A stretch of DNA of 6,545 nucleotides from Fibrobacterales bacterium (GCA_025997455.1 BNUP01000122.1:1-6545); one strand, 5' to 3'; numbered from the stretch's first letter, positions 1 through 5,531 are shown. The notes: a model not told the origin generated them from the letters alone. Numbers and translations: made by a program.

Positions 1-1
1 G

Positions 2-364
2 GGCAAAGACGGGCACGACAGAGGTGCAAAGGTGGTTTCTACCGGCTATGCCGATATGGGATTTACCGTTGATATTGGACCTCTGTTCCAAACACCGGAA
101 GAGGCTGCTCGAATGGCAGTTGAGAATGATGACGATGTTCTCGGCGTTTCATCGCTTGCGGCAGGGCACAAAACACTTGTCCCTGCGGTTATAGGGGAGT
201 TAAAAAAACTCGGTCGCGAAGACATTATGGTCGTGGCGGGCGGAGTTATTCCCGCACAAGATTACCAATATCTCTACGATGCGGGAGTGGCGGGAATTTT
301 TGGACCCGGAACCCCAATTGCAAAGGCGGGAAAAGAGATTATAGATGTGTTGTTGAAAGAATAA
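2..364 (+). CDS. mutB: Methylmalonyl-CoA mutase, C-terminal cobalamin-binding domain (partial, 5' end outside window)
   Basis: The 120 residues in the window form the B12-binding Rossmann-like domain of methylmalonyl-CoA mutase, which interconverts succinyl-CoA and methylmalonyl-CoA in the cytoplasm using adenosylcobalamin. Visible are the DxHxxG motif (D3, H5, G8 in GKDGHDRG) whose His is the lower axial cobalt ligand, the SxL motif (S50-L52 in SSLAAGH) and the GG motif (G80-G81 in VAGGVIP) that line the nucleotide-tail pocket. The family pattern STGYADMGFTVDIGPLFQTP is also intact. The reading frame is open to the left edge, so the GTG at 32 is not the start. It ends with TAA at 362. What cannot be seen is whether this is the end of a full-length large subunit (about 700 residues) or a stand-alone small B12 subunit of the archaeal or isobutyryl-CoA-mutase kind. 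In fermentative succinate or propionate producers this enzyme links succinate and propionate metabolism. No clear terminator follows. Confidence 0.93.
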   Translation, partial: GKDGHDRGAKVVSTGYADMGFTVDIGPLFQTPEEAARMAVENDDDVLGVSSLAAGHKTLVPAVIGELKKLGREDIMVVAGGVIPAQDYQYLYDAGVAGIFGPGTPIAKAGKEIIDVLLKE

Positions 365-425
365 GCACTTATTTTTTTGGTGCGTTCGGCACACACCGCG
401 TTCACAATTTTCACTCGGCAGTGCA

Positions 426-469
426 GGGTGGGGTATAGGGTGTGGCGTGTAGGGTGTGGCTAATGGGGG
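426..469 (+). repeat. G-rich GTGTAGGG/GGGTGTGG repeat, copy A
   Basis: The plus strand carries GGGTGGGG, TAGGGTGTGG, CGTGTAGGGTGTGG and GGGGG within 44 bp. The 16-mer GTGGCGTGTAGGGTGT (442-457) recurs exactly at 5469-5484 in the other intergenic region, so this is a dispersed repeat and not chance G-richness. Four G-runs of three or more occur between 426 and 454, but one loop is 11 nt, so a canonical G-quadruplex is not met. Function unknown. Confidence 0.65.
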
Positions 470-494
470 TGTCATTCCCGCGCAGGCGGGACAC
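469..494. repeat. Bulged GTGT-CATT-CCCGC-GCAG-GCGGG-ACAC hairpin, dRS3-like
   Basis: CCCGC (477-481) pairs with GCGGG (486-490) across a GCAG loop. GTGT (469-472) pairs with ACAC (491-494) outside a CATT bulge. The left half ATTCCC plus 8-nt spacer plus GGG matches the shape of the dispersed dRS3-type repeat (ATTCCC-N8-GGGAAT) known from Neisseria and of similar GTCATTCCCGC repeats in other phyla, but the right half here is GGGACA. It is followed by a GCCGGC palindrome (498-503). It lacks a T-tract, so I do not call it a terminator. Confidence 0.6.
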
Positions 495-513
495 CAAGCC
501 GGCAGGCGACCAA

Positions 514-552
514 TTTCCACTCTGTGTTGTTTCCATTCTGTGTTGTTTCTAT
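514..552 (+). repeat. 16-bp tandem direct repeat, about 2.4 copies, abutting the -35 box
   Basis: The unit TTTCCAYTCTGTGTTG starts at 514 and 530 and a third partial copy (TTTCTAT) starts at 546. The only differences are at 520/536 (C/T) and 534/550 (C/T). The array ends exactly where the TTGACA -35 hexamer begins (553). A 16-bp period is about one and a half helical turns, so neighbouring copies face different sides of the DNA. The position could suit an activator or repressor site, but replication slippage alone would also create it. Confidence 0.7.
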
Positions 553-581
553 TTGACAAACCTCAAAAACTTTTCTATGTT
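553..581 (+). promoter_or_regulatory. Sigma70-type promoter for the secreted-protein cassette
   Basis: A perfect -35 TTGACA (553-558) is followed by an exact 17-bp spacer and TATGTT (576-581), which matches 4 of 6 positions of TATAAT. Transcription would start near 588, giving a leader of about 20 nt before the ATG at 608. The promoter would serve the co-directional genes at 608, 971 and 1579, between which there is no room for another promoter outside coding sequence. Confidence 0.6.
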
Positions 582-598
582 TGAGTGTAGAAATTTAT

Positions 599-604
599 GG
601 AGGT
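599..604 (+). promoter_or_regulatory. Shine-Dalgarno for the gene at 608
   Basis: GGAGGT lies 4 nt before the ATG at 608. It supports this ATG, which also begins a good signal peptide, over the frame starting at 442. Confidence 0.75.
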
Positions 605-607
605 TGA

Positions 608-967
608 ATGCGTTCTTTATTTTCAGTGTTGTTTTTTGCGGTTAGTTCGTTTGCAGGCTTTTCAGTTCAGTCGTTAGAGTCCTCTTTGCAAAGTCAAAAT
701 CTCTCCATTCCAAGAATACAATTCATTAACAATTCGCAAGAAAATATAAACGGTTTCACTGCATACTATTATTTCACATCAACAGAACCGAATCTTGTTT
801 TTGAATCCTACGATTTAAGAGGCGGTAATGGCTCGGTTGAGCATTTGGGCGGAGTTAATTATAGAGTTAAGTTGGATTTTTCTCAAATATCAATTTCTGC
901 AAATTCTGCTTTTCCTGACAATTCAGGAATAGTTTTTAACGCTATTTTAGAATTCTTTGCGGGGTGA
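608..967 (+). CDS. Small exported protein with a CBM3-like beta-sandwich domain
   Basis: This is a 119-residue protein. Residues 1 to about 17 (MRSLFSVLFFAVSSFAG) form a signal peptide with likely cleavage near SFA-G. The mature part resembles the start and core of cellulose-binding module family 3: 'LSIPRIQFINNS' followed by 'INGFTAYYYFT' matches the 'P.f.i.N.....l...RYYYT' strands of CBM3, and 'YRVKLDF' and 'IVFNAILEFF' match later hydrophobic strands. As recalled, Fibrobacter secreted enzymes and adhesins carry domains with a similar NNS/ING/YYYFT pattern. The protein stops (TGA then TAA, 965-970) right after the AILEFF strand, so the usual final segment of a CBM3 (a '..ND(Y)S' strand) is absent. 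It is a minimal or C-terminally shortened domain with no catalytic part attached. It is the first gene of the cassette and is AT-rich (17 of 60 G+C at 721-780). Polysaccharide binding is an inference, and an unrelated beta-sandwich adhesin is possible. Confidence 0.7.
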   Translation: MRSLFSVLFFAVSSFAGFSVQSLESSLQSQNLSIPRIQFINNSQENINGFTAYYYFTSTEPNLVFESYDLRGGNGSVEHLGGVNYRVKLDFSQISISANSAFPDNSGIVFNAILEFFAG

Positions 968-968
968 T
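960..968 (+). promoter_or_regulatory. Shine-Dalgarno for the gene at 971, overlapping the preceding stop codon
   Basis: CGGGGTGAT matches 7 of 9 bases of GGAGGTGAT, with 6 nt from the GGAGG-equivalent core to the ATG at 971. It overlaps the TGA of the upstream gene, so ribosomes terminating there would sit on this start, suggesting translational coupling. Confidence 0.55.
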
Positions 969-970
969 AA

Positions 971-1582
971 ATGAGAAAAATTATAATCACATTTTATTGT
1001 ATTTTAATTTGTTTGTTATACTCATCTTGCGGGTATTTATTTTGCTCTGATTCTTCACCTCAATCAGATGAAGGCAATTTAAAGCACAAATTATCTTTTG
1101 GAACTTATTACAGAAATTCTGAGAATATAATTCCATACAAGGAAATTTTAGTTTTAGATGGCGATAGTTCCCTATCTTTTATAAAAATTGCCTTTCCTGA
1201 TAGTTCAGCCGACACCATAGAAATTATGAAAGGAAATTTTAGTGTGGCAAAGGACTCTTGTATTAAAAAATGGTATCAATTTGATCTTAATTCAAATATG
1301 CATTTAATTAAAAATGTCACAAAAGATTCGTTAGGTGTTGTGAAAATAGATTCTGTTTTAAATAAGACAAAATACGATTATATATTTAGCAGTTACGAAC
1401 CAACTGTAATTTTGGATGTTAATGATGCGGATGGCTGTTTTTCTTTGGCATATAAATACTATGACGATTGGTATTGCGGAGGTTTTTATTTGGTTCGTCA
1501 AAGAACTTTTTGCAAAGACGAAAATTTTTATGATTGTGGCAAAAATTGTTCTACATCTTTAATAAACGGAGATCTACAATGA
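971..1582 (+). CDS. Putative lipoprotein of unknown function, Cys-rich C-terminus
   Basis: I do not recognise this 203-residue protein. Residues 1-20 are a lipoprotein-type signal: RK, a long hydrophobic core, then LLYSSC with the candidate lipidated Cys at 20. The lipobox is loose (Tyr at -3), as often seen in FCB-group lipoproteins. The mature part is polar, rich in Ser, Asp, Lys and Tyr, with alternating patterns that suggest beta structure and no transmembrane segment. Five cysteines cluster near the end (156, 169, 181, 189, 193), suggesting disulfides in an envelope or surface environment. It starts 3 nt after the preceding stop and its own stop overlaps the next start by 4 nt (ATGA), so it is an operon middle gene. 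It is strikingly AT-rich: 15 of 60 G+C at 1081-1140 and again at 1321-1380, against 29 of 60 in the mutase at 61-120. This fits recent transfer or relaxed selection. No function is assigned. Confidence 0.75.
   Translation: MRKIIITFYCILICLLYSSCGYLFCSDSSPQSDEGNLKHKLSFGTYYRNSENIIPYKEILVLDGDSSLSFIKIAFPDSSADTIEIMKGNFSVAKDSCIKKWYQFDLNSNMHLIKNVTKDSLGVVKIDSVLNKTKYDYIFSSYEPTVILDVNDADGCFSLAYKYYDDWYCGGFYLVRQRTFCKDENFYDCGKNCSTSLINGDLQ
1568..1572 (+). promoter_or_regulatory. Shine-Dalgarno for the PDZ gene at 1579
   Basis: GGAGA lies 6 nt before the ATG at 1579. This and the signal peptide beginning MKSLIAFF fix the start here rather than at the in-frame ATG at 1534, whose extra 15 residues would spoil the signal peptide. 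Confidence 0.7.
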
Positions 1583-2283
1583 AATCACTCATCGCGTTTT
1601 TCGCACTTTCTTTTTCCCTCGCCTTTTCTGCTGAGAACTTTGGCGGAATCGGGCTTGCAGTCTATTCTACAAATGGCGGGGCTGGCGTTGAGCAAGTTGT
1701 AATTGGCTCGCCTGCAGATTCTGCGGGCATAAAGAACGGCGATTTGCTTATTTCCGCAGACGGAAATTCTCTTGAAGAGAAATCTTTGGCAGATGTAAAA
1801 AACATTTTACGCGGGAAAGCAGGATTTCCTATTGATTTGGAAATTCTGCGGTCAAACGATACCTTGCGTTTTACGCTTATCCGTGCTCCTTTGAAAATTC
1901 AAGAGGCAAACACACAAAACACAAATCTCCAAAAAAATAAAGGCGATAAATTTCTCGCCAAAGTTGCCACTCATAACAAACCATATAATGTTTATTTGGA
2001 AGGCAAAGATTCCACAAAAACAAAATCGCCAACTCCCGTTCCCGAAATTGCAATAACTGCATTCAGCAGGGAAGTTTTAACTTTTGATGCAAAACATCGC
2101 GGTAATGCCAATGTGAAAATTATCAGTACTGATGGTGATGTTAAGGCAATTTTTGCAGAAGTTTCCGTTAATACCGGTTCAAATTCTCTCAATTGGGACG
2201 GTGCAAATTTACCAAAAGGAACTTACATAGTCCATTTTGAACACAATGGCAAAATCATCAGTTCTTCGGCTGTGTTGCATTAG
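1579..2283 (+). CDS. Exported PDZ-domain protein with C-terminal FlgD-Ig / T9SS-CTD-like domain
   Basis: This is a 234-residue protein. Residues 1-18 (MKSLIAFFALSFSLAFSA) are a signal peptide with AFSA-E cleavage. Residues 22-102 form a bacterial (CtpA/HtrA-type) PDZ domain: GGIGLAV carboxylate-loop region, the hallmark SPADSAGIKNGDLLISADG (44-62), then 'ADVKNILRGKAGFPIDLEILR'-like strands and helix. A polar, low-complexity linker follows (about 108-160). Residues 165-233 form a small beta-sandwich resembling FlgD Ig-like and type A T9SS sorting domains: 'VKIISTDGDV', then SLNWDGANLPKGTYIVHFE, then a final SSSAVL strand. No protease domain or Ser/His/Asp triad is visible, so it is a PDZ adaptor rather than an enzyme. 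If the CTD-like domain is a sorting signal, the protein would reach the cell surface through type IX secretion. It overlaps the upstream gene by 4 nt and converges on uvrB, overlapping its stop by 4 nt. G+C is uneven (33 of 60 at 1681-1740, 20 of 60 at 1921-1980). Confidence 0.82.
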   Translation: MKSLIAFFALSFSLAFSAENFGGIGLAVYSTNGGAGVEQVVIGSPADSAGIKNGDLLISADGNSLEEKSLADVKNILRGKAGFPIDLEILRSNDTLRFTLIRAPLKIQEANTQNTNLQKNKGDKFLAKVATHNKPYNVYLEGKDSTKTKSPTPVPEIAITAFSREVLTFDAKHRGNANVKIISTDGDVKAIFAEVSVNTGSNSLNWDGANLPKGTYIVHFEHNGKIISSSAVLH

Positions 2284-4403
2284 TCACCCATACCCTTAAT
2301 CAAGTCCCTTAATTTTGCAGCCTCCTCAAAGTCGAGTCGTGCTGCCGCATCTCTCATTGCAATTTCTAATTCCTCTACGGAACGGGCATCGTATTGAATA
2401 GTAGCGGAATCCGCCGCTTGCAATAACTTTGTCCCGCGATTCCCCGCACCTTGCGACTTTCCCTTTCCACGCACCTCTTCCAACGGATCTTGAATTTCCA
2501 ATAAGTCTTCAAGTTTTCGCTTAGTGCTGCGTGGCGTAATTTTATGTTCTAAATTAAATTTTATCTGTGTTTCCCGTCGCCGCCGAGTTTCGTCAATCGC
2601 TTTTTGCATTGCATCCGTAATTTTATCCGCATACAAAACTACGCGACCGTTCAAATTCCTGCTGGCTCGCCCCATCGTCTGAATAAGCGAACGATAATTT
2701 CTCAAAAAACCCTCTTTATCCGCATCCAAAATTGCCACAAGAGAAACTTCAGGCAAATCTAAACCCTCACGCAAAAGATTTATTCCCACGAGAACATCGA
2801 ACTTTCCAATTCGCAAATCGCGAAGTATTCCGTGCCGCTCAAGCGTTTTAATTTCACTGTGAAGATACCTTGCTTTTACTTTTTTTTCAATCAAAAAATC
2901 GGTGAGGTCTTGAGACATTTTTTTTGTGAGAGTCGTAACTAACACCCGTTCGCTGTCTGCAACCGTTTTCTTAATTCGCAAAAGTAAATCGGCTATTTGC
3001 CCCTCAATTTGGTGCACTTCAATTTCAGGATCTAACAAACCCGTAGGTCTGTTTATCTGCTCCACTATTGCACCGCCGGTTTTTTGTAATTCGTAATCGG
3101 ATGGAGTTGCACTAACAAAAAGCACCTGCGGCGGAAGTTTATATTCAAACTCCGCAAAATTCATAGGTCTGTTATCGAGTGCACAGGGCAATCGCCAACC
3201 ATAATTCACAAGTGTAGTTTTGCGCGATTTATCGCCTTCACTCATCCCTCCGACTTGAGGAATACTCTGGTGACTTTCATCAACAATTAACAACCAATCC
3301 TTCCCAAAATAATCGAGCAGAGTATATGGTCGCGTGCCGGGCAACCGCCCTTCAACGATTCGCGAATAATTTTCAATACCTGAACAAATTCCCGTTTCTC
3401 TTATGAGTTCCATATCGTATCGAACTCTGGTAGAAATTCGTTGTGCCTCAACAATGCGTCCGCTGTTTTGAAAAAAATCAACCTGTTCATTCAGTTCTTT
3501 TTGAATTTGATTTGTGATTCTAATTCTGCTCTCCTCTCTTGTGACAAAATGTTTTGCAGGTGCAACAGTCATTTCTCGAACTTCCTTTATAGTTTCACCC
3601 GTAACCAAATGAAACCAAGACAATTTTTCTATTGTGTCTCCGAAAAGTTCAACCCGCAAACCAACATCGTCATAACTCGGATAAATATCTATTCGGTCGC
3701 CGCGCACTCTAAATGTTCCTCGTTCCAAAACAAAGTCGCTGCGGTCATATTGAATTGCCACCAAATCCCGTAAAATGCTGTCTCGTTCGCGTTCATCACC
3801 GGTTTTCAAACGCACCATCAACTCAAAATATTCCGCAGGACTCCCCAAACCGTAAATGCAACTCACCGATGAAATTATAATGGTGTCGCGCCGAGTTAGC
3901 AAATTTTTTGTGGCACGAAGCCGCAGTTTATCTATTTCATCGTTAATCGCCGAATCCTTATCTATGAATGTATCGCTTGCCACAATATACGCTTCGGGCT
4001 GATAATAATCGTAATAACTCACAAAATATTCCACCGCATTTTCAGGAAAAAATGCCTTAAATTCTTGGTAGAGTTGTGCGGCAAGAGTTTTGTTGTGCGT
4101 TAAAATGAGCGTTGGTTTTCCCAAGTTTTTTATGACATTTGCCATTGTAAAAGTTTTTCCGCTTCCCGTAACGCCGAGCAGAGTTTGAAATTTCTCCCCG
4201 TTTTTGAACTGTTTAATCAGTTCTTCTATCGCTTTCGGTTGGTCGCCTGCGGGTTTGTAGTCGCTTTTCAAAATAAAGGGTACCGGTTCGGCGGGCGGAG
4301 CAATGTGCAAAACTCCGGGAAGGCTTTCTTCTGGCGAAAGCGGTTTTACCGCCTTTGCAAAAGGATCGGGTGTTGCGGATTTACGAGAACGGGAAACAGG
4401 CAT
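2280..4403 (-). CDS. uvrB: UvrABC excinuclease subunit B
   Basis: This 707-residue UvrB is the damage-verifying helicase-like subunit of nucleotide excision repair, loaded on DNA by UvrA and then recruiting UvrC. In order: Walker A TGSGKT (79-84), the Tyr-rich beta-hairpin that inserts between strands (about 126-161, YYDYYQPEAYI), the Walker B/DEAD-like DESH (375-378), SATPSDYE (431-438), the motif V region GINLLREGLDLPEVS (540-554), motif VI QTMGRASRN (575-583) with its Arg finger, and a C-terminal UVR motif (about 675-705) that contacts UvrC. All key elements are intact. Compared with the E. coli protein (673 residues), homology begins near residue 42 (PFILKSDYKPAGDQP), so there is an N-terminal extension of about 40 basic and Pro-rich residues. 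The ATG at 4403 is the only Met before the conserved part and has a Shine-Dalgarno. It abuts the upstream TPR gene (TAA-ATG, no gap). No LexA-type operator is evident. Confidence 0.98.
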   Translation of the reverse strand: MPVSRSRKSATPDPFAKAVKPLSPEESLPGVLHIAPPAEPVPFILKSDYKPAGDQPKAIEELIKQFKNGEKFQTLLGVTGSGKTFTMANVIKNLGKPTLILTHNKTLAAQLYQEFKAFFPENAVEYFVSYYDYYQPEAYIVASDTFIDKDSAINDEIDKLRLRATKNLLTRRDTIIISSVSCIYGLGSPAEYFELMVRLKTGDERERDSILRDLVAIQYDRSDFVLERGTFRVRGDRIDIYPSYDDVGLRVELFGDTIEKLSWFHLVTGETIKEVREMTVAPAKHFVTREESRIRITNQIQKELNEQVDFFQNSGRIVEAQRISTRVRYDMELIRETGICSGIENYSRIVEGRLPGTRPYTLLDYFGKDWLLIVDESHQSIPQVGGMSEGDKSRKTTLVNYGWRLPCALDNRPMNFAEFEYKLPPQVLFVSATPSDYELQKTGGAIVEQINRPTGLLDPEIEVHQIEGQIADLLLRIKKTVADSERVLVTTLTKKMSQDLTDFLIEKKVKARYLHSEIKTLERHGILRDLRIGKFDVLVGINLLREGLDLPEVSLVAILDADKEGFLRNYRSLIQTMGRASRNLNGRVVLYADKITDAMQKAIDETRRRRETQIKFNLEHKITPRSTKRKLEDLLEIQDPLEEVRGKGKSQGAGNRGTKLLQAADSATIQYDARSVEELEIAMRDAAARLDFEEAAKLRDLIKGMGD

Positions 4404-5450
4404 TTAAAATAACTCCTCAAACTCCGCTTTTAACGCCACATTTGAAGGATACAATTCCAAAATTTTTCGAGCGGTTTCTTTGGCATCGCCCAATCTTTTT
4501 TTATCTACATATTCATAAACAATATTTTGCAAACCGTAAATCGCCTCATCGTTTCCGTGCCTCGCCGCGAGCAAATAAGCATTCTCCGCTCGGTCAAACC
4601 AAGCAGCCTCAAACGATAAATTCCCCAAAAAAATTGCCGCATCGGTAAAGTTAGAATCCATTTGCAAAACCCTGTTCAAAATATCAATTGCCAAAAAATT
4701 CTTTTTATCTTCTGCCAAACAATCTGCAAGTTTATACAAAAGTTCCTTGTCATTCGGTTTCAGGGCAACCGCCTCGCGATAAGCGGAAATTGCCGAAGAA
4801 TAATCCTTATTCAAACGATAAATATCTCCGAGATACACTAAAAAATCGGTCTCCTCAGGATTTTTTTGATACGCACTTTCAACCGTCCTTTCCGCATTTT
4901 CAAACTCACCCATAGCGATGTATATTTCACTTAAAGAATAAATAATAGACACATCCGCAGAATCCAATTCCCGTGCTTTTTCAAGTGCCGAAAGCGCACC
5001 TACAAAATCTCCCGTTTTTTGATAAGCCTCCGCCAAGTAAATCCACGCCGATACATTTTCCGCATCCAAATTTAACGCCCGCCTGTAGGTTGCTACGCTC
5101 TCACCATACTCACCCATTCTAAAAAATACCGCCGCCAAATTTGCAAGTGCAGGTGCAAATTCTCCACCCGAAAACTCCACCGCTTTTTTATACGCCGCCG
5201 CCGCCTCTGCCAATTTATTCATCTGAAAATAACTGTTTGCAGTGTTGAAACTTGTCGCTATTGCATTTGCTCCCCTTTCCTCCGCCTTGCGATAAAGCAA
5301 AATCGCCTGCGGATACCTCGTGTTTGCATATAATAAATTCGCCTGCTCTAAAATTTTTTCTCCGTTCTGAACTTGCTGATTTTGCCGAATCTGCGCCGCC
5401 GCTCCCGCCACAAAAATTATCAGTGTAAAAAATATTGCCGTTTTTTGCAT
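4404..5450 (-). CDS. Exported TPR-repeat protein
   Basis: This is a 348-residue protein. Residues 1-19 (MQKTAIFFTLIIFVAGAAA) form a signal peptide with AAA-Q cleavage, so it acts in the periplasm or at the envelope. The rest, about residues 30-338, is a run of roughly nine 34-residue tetratricopeptide repeats with the usual W/Y-LG/A-Y-A-P spacing, for example 'LANLAAVFFRMGEYGESVATYRRAL' near 102-126, 'IYLAEAYQKTGDFVGALSALEKA' near 137-159 and 'VYLGDIYRLNKDYSSAISAYREA' near 205-227. TPR solenoids bind peptides or scaffold complexes; no catalytic domain is visible and no specific partner can be named. It is directly upstream of uvrB and likely co-transcribed, though the link to DNA repair may be only positional. 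The ATG is chosen because it gives a clean signal peptide, but the upstream strand is pyrimidine-rich (ACCTTCCCCTT before ATG) with no Shine-Dalgarno. Confidence 0.88.
   Translation of the reverse strand: MQKTAIFFTLIIFVAGAAAQIRQNQQVQNGEKILEQANLLYANTRYPQAILLYRKAEERGANAIATSFNTANSYFQMNKLAEAAAAYKKAVEFSGGEFAPALANLAAVFFRMGEYGESVATYRRALNLDAENVSAWIYLAEAYQKTGDFVGALSALEKARELDSADVSIIYSLSEIYIAMGEFENAERTVESAYQKNPEETDFLVYLGDIYRLNKDYSSAISAYREAVALKPNDKELLYKLADCLAEDKKNFLAIDILNRVLQMDSNFTDAAIFLGNLSFEAAWFDRAENAYLLAARHGNDEAIYGLQNIVYEYVDKKRLGDAKETARKILELYPSNVALKAEFEELF
4413..4418 (-). promoter_or_regulatory. Shine-Dalgarno of uvrB inside the TPR gene
   Basis: On the minus strand GAGGAG, which encodes the two Glu codons before the final Leu-Phe of the TPR protein, lies 9 nt before the uvrB ATG. 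The stop codon of the TPR gene directly touches that ATG, so translation of uvrB is probably coupled to the upstream gene. Confidence 0.65.
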
Positions 5451-5468
5451 AAGGGGAAGGTAGAAAAA

Positions 5469-5495
5469 GTGGCGTGTAGGGTGTAGGGTGTGGGG
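5469..5495 (+). repeat. G-rich GTGTAGGG repeat, copy B
   Basis: It shares the exact 16-mer GTGGCGTGTAGGGTGT (5469-5484) with 442-457, then continues as AGGGTGTGGGG. It lies just upstream of the TPR gene start, with the C-rich strand as that gene's sense strand. It carries three G-runs with short loops and a fourth (5512-5516) 16 nt away, so G-quadruplex formation is possible but not canonical. Confidence 0.65.
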
Positions 5496-5531
5496 AACTC
5501 GACGGTGCAGGTGGGGGAGAAGGGAGTGTAA

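Larger units (their letters stand above)
365..607. other. Non-coding region with G-rich repeats, hairpin and promoter
   Basis: This 243-bp gap between the mutase and the secreted-protein cassette has no credible gene. From left to right it holds a T7 run (372-378), a G-run segment (426-469), a CCCGC/GCGGG hairpin, a 16-bp tandem repeat and a promoter, each listed separately. Open frames across it on both strands are low-complexity translations of the repeats (for example PACAGMT on the minus strand, typical of false ORFs over GTCATTCCCGC repeats). No convincing intrinsic terminator for the mutase is visible: GTGC-GTTCG-GCAC (380-392) is a short stem with no following T-run. Confidence 0.8.

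Noticed and set aside
365..392. Intrinsic terminator after the mutase
   Set aside because: Stems GCAC/GTGC and GTGC/GCAC are only 4 bp, and the T-run lies before rather than after the second stem.
426..516. CRISPR array or telomere-like array from the repeated GTGTAGG units
   Set aside because: There are no regular repeat-spacer units, only two or three short heptads in each intergenic region and no cas genes.
200..559. Minus-strand open frame over the mutase end and intergenic repeats
   Set aside because: It is a translation of the G-rich and GTCATTCCCGC repeats (PYTPHPIPHP, PACAGMT) plus antisense of the mutase, with no start signal or family resemblance.
442..645. Plus-strand open frame running from the repeat into the first cassette gene
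   Set aside because: It overlaps the promoter and the better-supported ATG at 608, and it encodes low-complexity repeat-derived residues with no Shine-Dalgarno.
608..1582. First two cassette genes as one gene split by a stop
   Set aside because: They share a reading frame but are parted by TGA TAA, and the second begins with its own lipoprotein signal and Shine-Dalgarno.
3441..3773. Plus-strand open frame inside uvrB
   Set aside because: Antisense shadow of the strongly conserved uvrB coding sequence, with no family resemblance.
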